From positions 3,836,001 to 3,900,000 of the forward strand of contig NZ_CP025803.1 in assembly GCF_003352065.1 (NCBI RefSeq): a stretch of DNA of 64,000 bases, given 5' to 3'. The DNA is from Sulfitobacter sp. SK011 (lineage in GTDB: Bacteria > Pseudomonadota > Alphaproteobacteria > Rhodobacterales > Rhodobacteraceae). Of the stretch, positions 62,433 to 64,000 are shown one piece after another; the stretch's first letter is position 1; every line of letters starts with the position of its first letter. The notes beneath the pieces are model-generated. The model was not told where the DNA came from. It saw only the letters and a list, made by a program, of their open reading frames with translations, and did no database searches. The translations under genes and the position numbers were made by a program.

Positions 62433-62553
62433 AACCCTTCCCGTAAATTCCTCCCTGCCTGAACCACAAAATCTTGTGATCATTGACGCGCATTCTCAAC
62501 TTAGCGAGTCGTATTTAGAGAAGACGAAACAGACACCCCTGAGCATGGCAGAT

Positions 62554-62670
62554 CAGCGGCGTTTTGTTGCCGCTGAAATGTAACGCCACAAACACCATGT
62601 ACATTCGTGGCTCAACCGCTTACCGACAGCCGCAATCAATGCCGGGGCGCTTCGCTGCTGGCCGCTGTCG
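62554..62670 (+). promoter_or_regulatory. Hairpins in the leader of the RNA helicase gene
   Basis: Two hairpins lie between the tRNA and the helicase. One is CAGCGGC / GCCGCTG (62554-62560 with 62569-62575), a perfect 7-bp stem that may end the tRNA transcript. The other is CGACAGC / GCTGTCG (62624-62630 with 62664-62670), 34 bases before the start, which could control helicase translation or stability. Confidence 0.45.
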
Positions 62671-62703
62671 TTTGGACAGCCATTATCAGAACAGGACGAT
62701 CCT

Positions 62704-64000
62704 TTGATTCAGACCATCGCAGACGCGCTTGCCCAAAAGGGCTATGATACACTGACCGCCGTGCAGGAAGCTGTTTCCGCCCCTGCTTTGGCAGATGCCG
62801 ACCTGCTTGTTTCCGCGCAAACCGGGTCAGGCAAGACCGTTGGCTTCGGGCTCGCGATTGCGCCAACACTGCTGGGCGACACCGACCGCTTTGGCCCTGC
62901 GGGTGCACCGCTTGCATTGATCATTGCGCCAACCCGTGAACTGGCGATGCAGGTCAGCCGCGAACTTACCTGGCTTTATGGTAAGGCGGGAGCGATCGTG
63001 ACCACCTGCGTTGGCGGGATGGACACCCGCACTGAACGGCGCATGTTGGACCGCGGCGCACATGTGGTTGTCGCCACGCCGGGGCGCTTGTGTGACCATA
63101 TCAAACGGAACAACATCAAACTGCATGATCTGCGCGCTGTCGTATTGGATGAAGCCGACGAAATGCTTGATCTTGGTTTTCGCGACGAACTTGAATTCAT
63201 CCTGTCCGAAGCACCGGAAGACCGCCGCACGTTGATGTTCTCGGCCACTGTGCCCGCCGCAATTGCCAAGCTGGCAAAATCGTATCAGCGCAATGCCCAG
63301 CGGGTCGAAACCGTGGGCGAAGCCAAGCAACACAGCGACATCGAATACCGCGCGCTGTCGGTCCACCCACGCGACACCGAAAACGCGATCATCAACGTGC
63401 TGCGGTTCTATGAGGCAAAGAATGCCATCGTGTTCTGCAACACCCGTGCCGCAGTGGCGCGGTTGACCTCGCGGTTCACAAACCGTGGTTTTTCTGTTGT
63501 CGCGCTGTCGGGTGAACTGACGCAATCGGAGCGCACCAATGCGCTGCAGTCATTGCGCGATGGGCGGGCACGTGTCTGTATCGCCACGGATGTGGCCGCG
63601 CGTGGCATCGACCTTCCGAATCTGGAGTTGGTGATTCACGCCGATTTGCCCTCAAACTCAGATACATTGCTGCACCGTTCTGGCCGGACAGGTCGTGCAG
63701 GCCGCAAGGGTGTGTCCGCATTGATCGTCCCCGCCAAGATGCGCAGCAAAGCAAATCGACTGATCGGGGGGGCCAAGCTCAAGGTTGAGTGGGCAGCACC
63801 ACCATCTGCATCAGAAGTGAACGCAGCGGATGAAGAACGCCTGCTGGCCGATGCCGCATGGACCGACCCGGCCCCCGAAGATGCCCAGGATTTTGTGGCA
63901 AATCTGGTCACACAGTTCAGCCCGGAACAGCTTGCCACAGCATTTGTGAACCTCTACCGGGCGCGCCAGTCCGCACCAGAAGAACTTGGCGAGGCCGGTG
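62704..64000 (+). CDS. DEAD-box RNA helicase (3' end outside window)
   Basis: A helicase that unwinds RNA and acts in ribosome assembly or RNA decay. 432 codons are visible. Motifs run in order: Q-motif GYDTLTAVQEAV, I SAQTGSGKT, Ia APTRELAMQV, Ib TPGRL, II LDEADEML (DEAD), III SATVP, IV IVFCNTRAAV, V CIATDVAARGID and VI LLHRSGRTGRAGR. The start is a TTG at 62704 with AGGAC upstream. After motif VI the sequence becomes divergent and enters a C-terminal extension cut by the window edge, so the DeaD, RhlE or RhlB-like assignment is open. The leader has hairpins. Confidence 0.94.
   Translation, partial: MIQTIADALAQKGYDTLTAVQEAVSAPALADADLLVSAQTGSGKTVGFGLAIAPTLLGDTDRFGPAGAPLALIIAPTRELAMQVSRELTWLYGKAGAIVTTCVGGMDTRTERRMLDRGAHVVVATPGRLCDHIKRNNIKLHDLRAVVLDEADEMLDLGFRDELEFILSEAPEDRRTLMFSATVPAAIAKLAKSYQRNAQRVETVGEAKQHSDIEYRALSVHPRDTENAIINVLRFYEAKNAIVFCNTRAAVARLTSRFTNRGFSVVALSGELTQSERTNALQSLRDGRARVCIATDVAARGIDLPNLELVIHADLPSNSDTLLHRSGRTGRAGRKGVSALIVPAKMRSKANRLIGGAKLKVEWAAPPSASEVNAADEERLLADAAWTDPAPEDAQDFVANLVTQFSPEQLATAFVNLYRARQSAPEELGEAG

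Noticed and set aside
1..64000. CRISPR arrays, insertion sequences, prophage genes, replication origin
   Set aside because: No regular direct repeats, transposase or integrase motifs, or DnaA-box clusters were found by reading.

Overview
The window looks like chromosomal DNA of a marine alphaproteobacterium of the order Rhodobacterales (Roseobacter group). This rests on protein families that are typical of the group: L-malyl-CoA lyase Mcl1, a DMSP-lyase-family cupin, the cell-cycle regulator TrcR (DUF1013), a FYDLN acidic-tail protein, COQ9, an ECF-type BioMNY biotin transporter, and the local order of several housekeeping blocks. No phage, insertion sequence, CRISPR array or replication origin was recognised. 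Genes are densely packed on both strands and no gene-free stretch exceeds 300 bases. Both ends cut a gene: clpS on the left and a DEAD-box RNA helicase on the right.

Layout. 1-4.6 kb: clpS (partial), a HAD hydrolase, a D-Ala-D-Ala carboxypeptidase with a SPOR domain, and a LysR regulator divergent from a tiny ORF plus an isochorismatase-family hydrolase. 4.6-10.4 kb: a complete yejABEF oligopeptide ABC transporter. 10.5-14.5 kb: membrane cytochrome c, prephenate dehydratase, an atypical SDR, an SRPBCC protein and NudC. 14.6-20.8 kb: a nucleotidase, then the 4.5S SRP RNA, a zinc peptidase, a DUF202 protein and dnaX-ybaB-recR. 20.9-26.1 kb: ornithine/lysine decarboxylase with a structured leader that holds a 19-residue Arg-rich uORF, an EEP hydrolase, trcR, an RNase T2 and a quinone oxidoreductase. 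26.3-31.3 kb: an AMP-ligase/thiolase pair converging on the bioMNY operon, then COQ9. 31.4-36.8 kb: rpsU, a fasciclin lipoprotein, Lrp/alanine dehydrogenase, LysR/DUF1330, mscL and a GST. 36.8-45.2 kb: the DMSP-lyase-family cupin, YtoQ, a secreted protein coupled to pheT, two genes separating pheT from pheS, then rplT and rpmI. 45.5-50 kb: an A+T-rich acyltransferase/SGNH gene, a frameshifted ankyrin gene, a small membrane protein and pyruvate kinase. 50-58.4 kb: N-formylglutamate amidohydrolase, DUF1244, HD and MaoC proteins, a D-amino-acid aminotransferase/dipeptide epimerase pair, mcl1, an Lrp/LysE pair, a duplicated Cys-rich secreted protein and accA. 58.6-64 kb: a small secreted protein, GNAT, GntR, a CHAP lipoprotein, a YgjP-type metallopeptidase, the FYDLN protein, tRNA-Ala(GGC) and the RNA helicase.

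How the genes work together. Several blocks are coherent units: peptide import (yejABEF), DNA polymerase and recombination (dnaX-ybaB-recR), translation (rpmI-rplT-pheS...pheT, rpsU, SRP RNA, tRNA), biotin uptake (bioMNY), and regulator/target pairs reading away from each other (Lrp-ald, Lrp-lysE, LysR-DUF1330, LysR-isochorismatase). The most interesting observations are the uORF and hairpins in front of the decarboxylase, two very small ORFs, the AMP-ligase/thiolase pair beside bioMNY, and several enzymes that lack a textbook catalytic residue.
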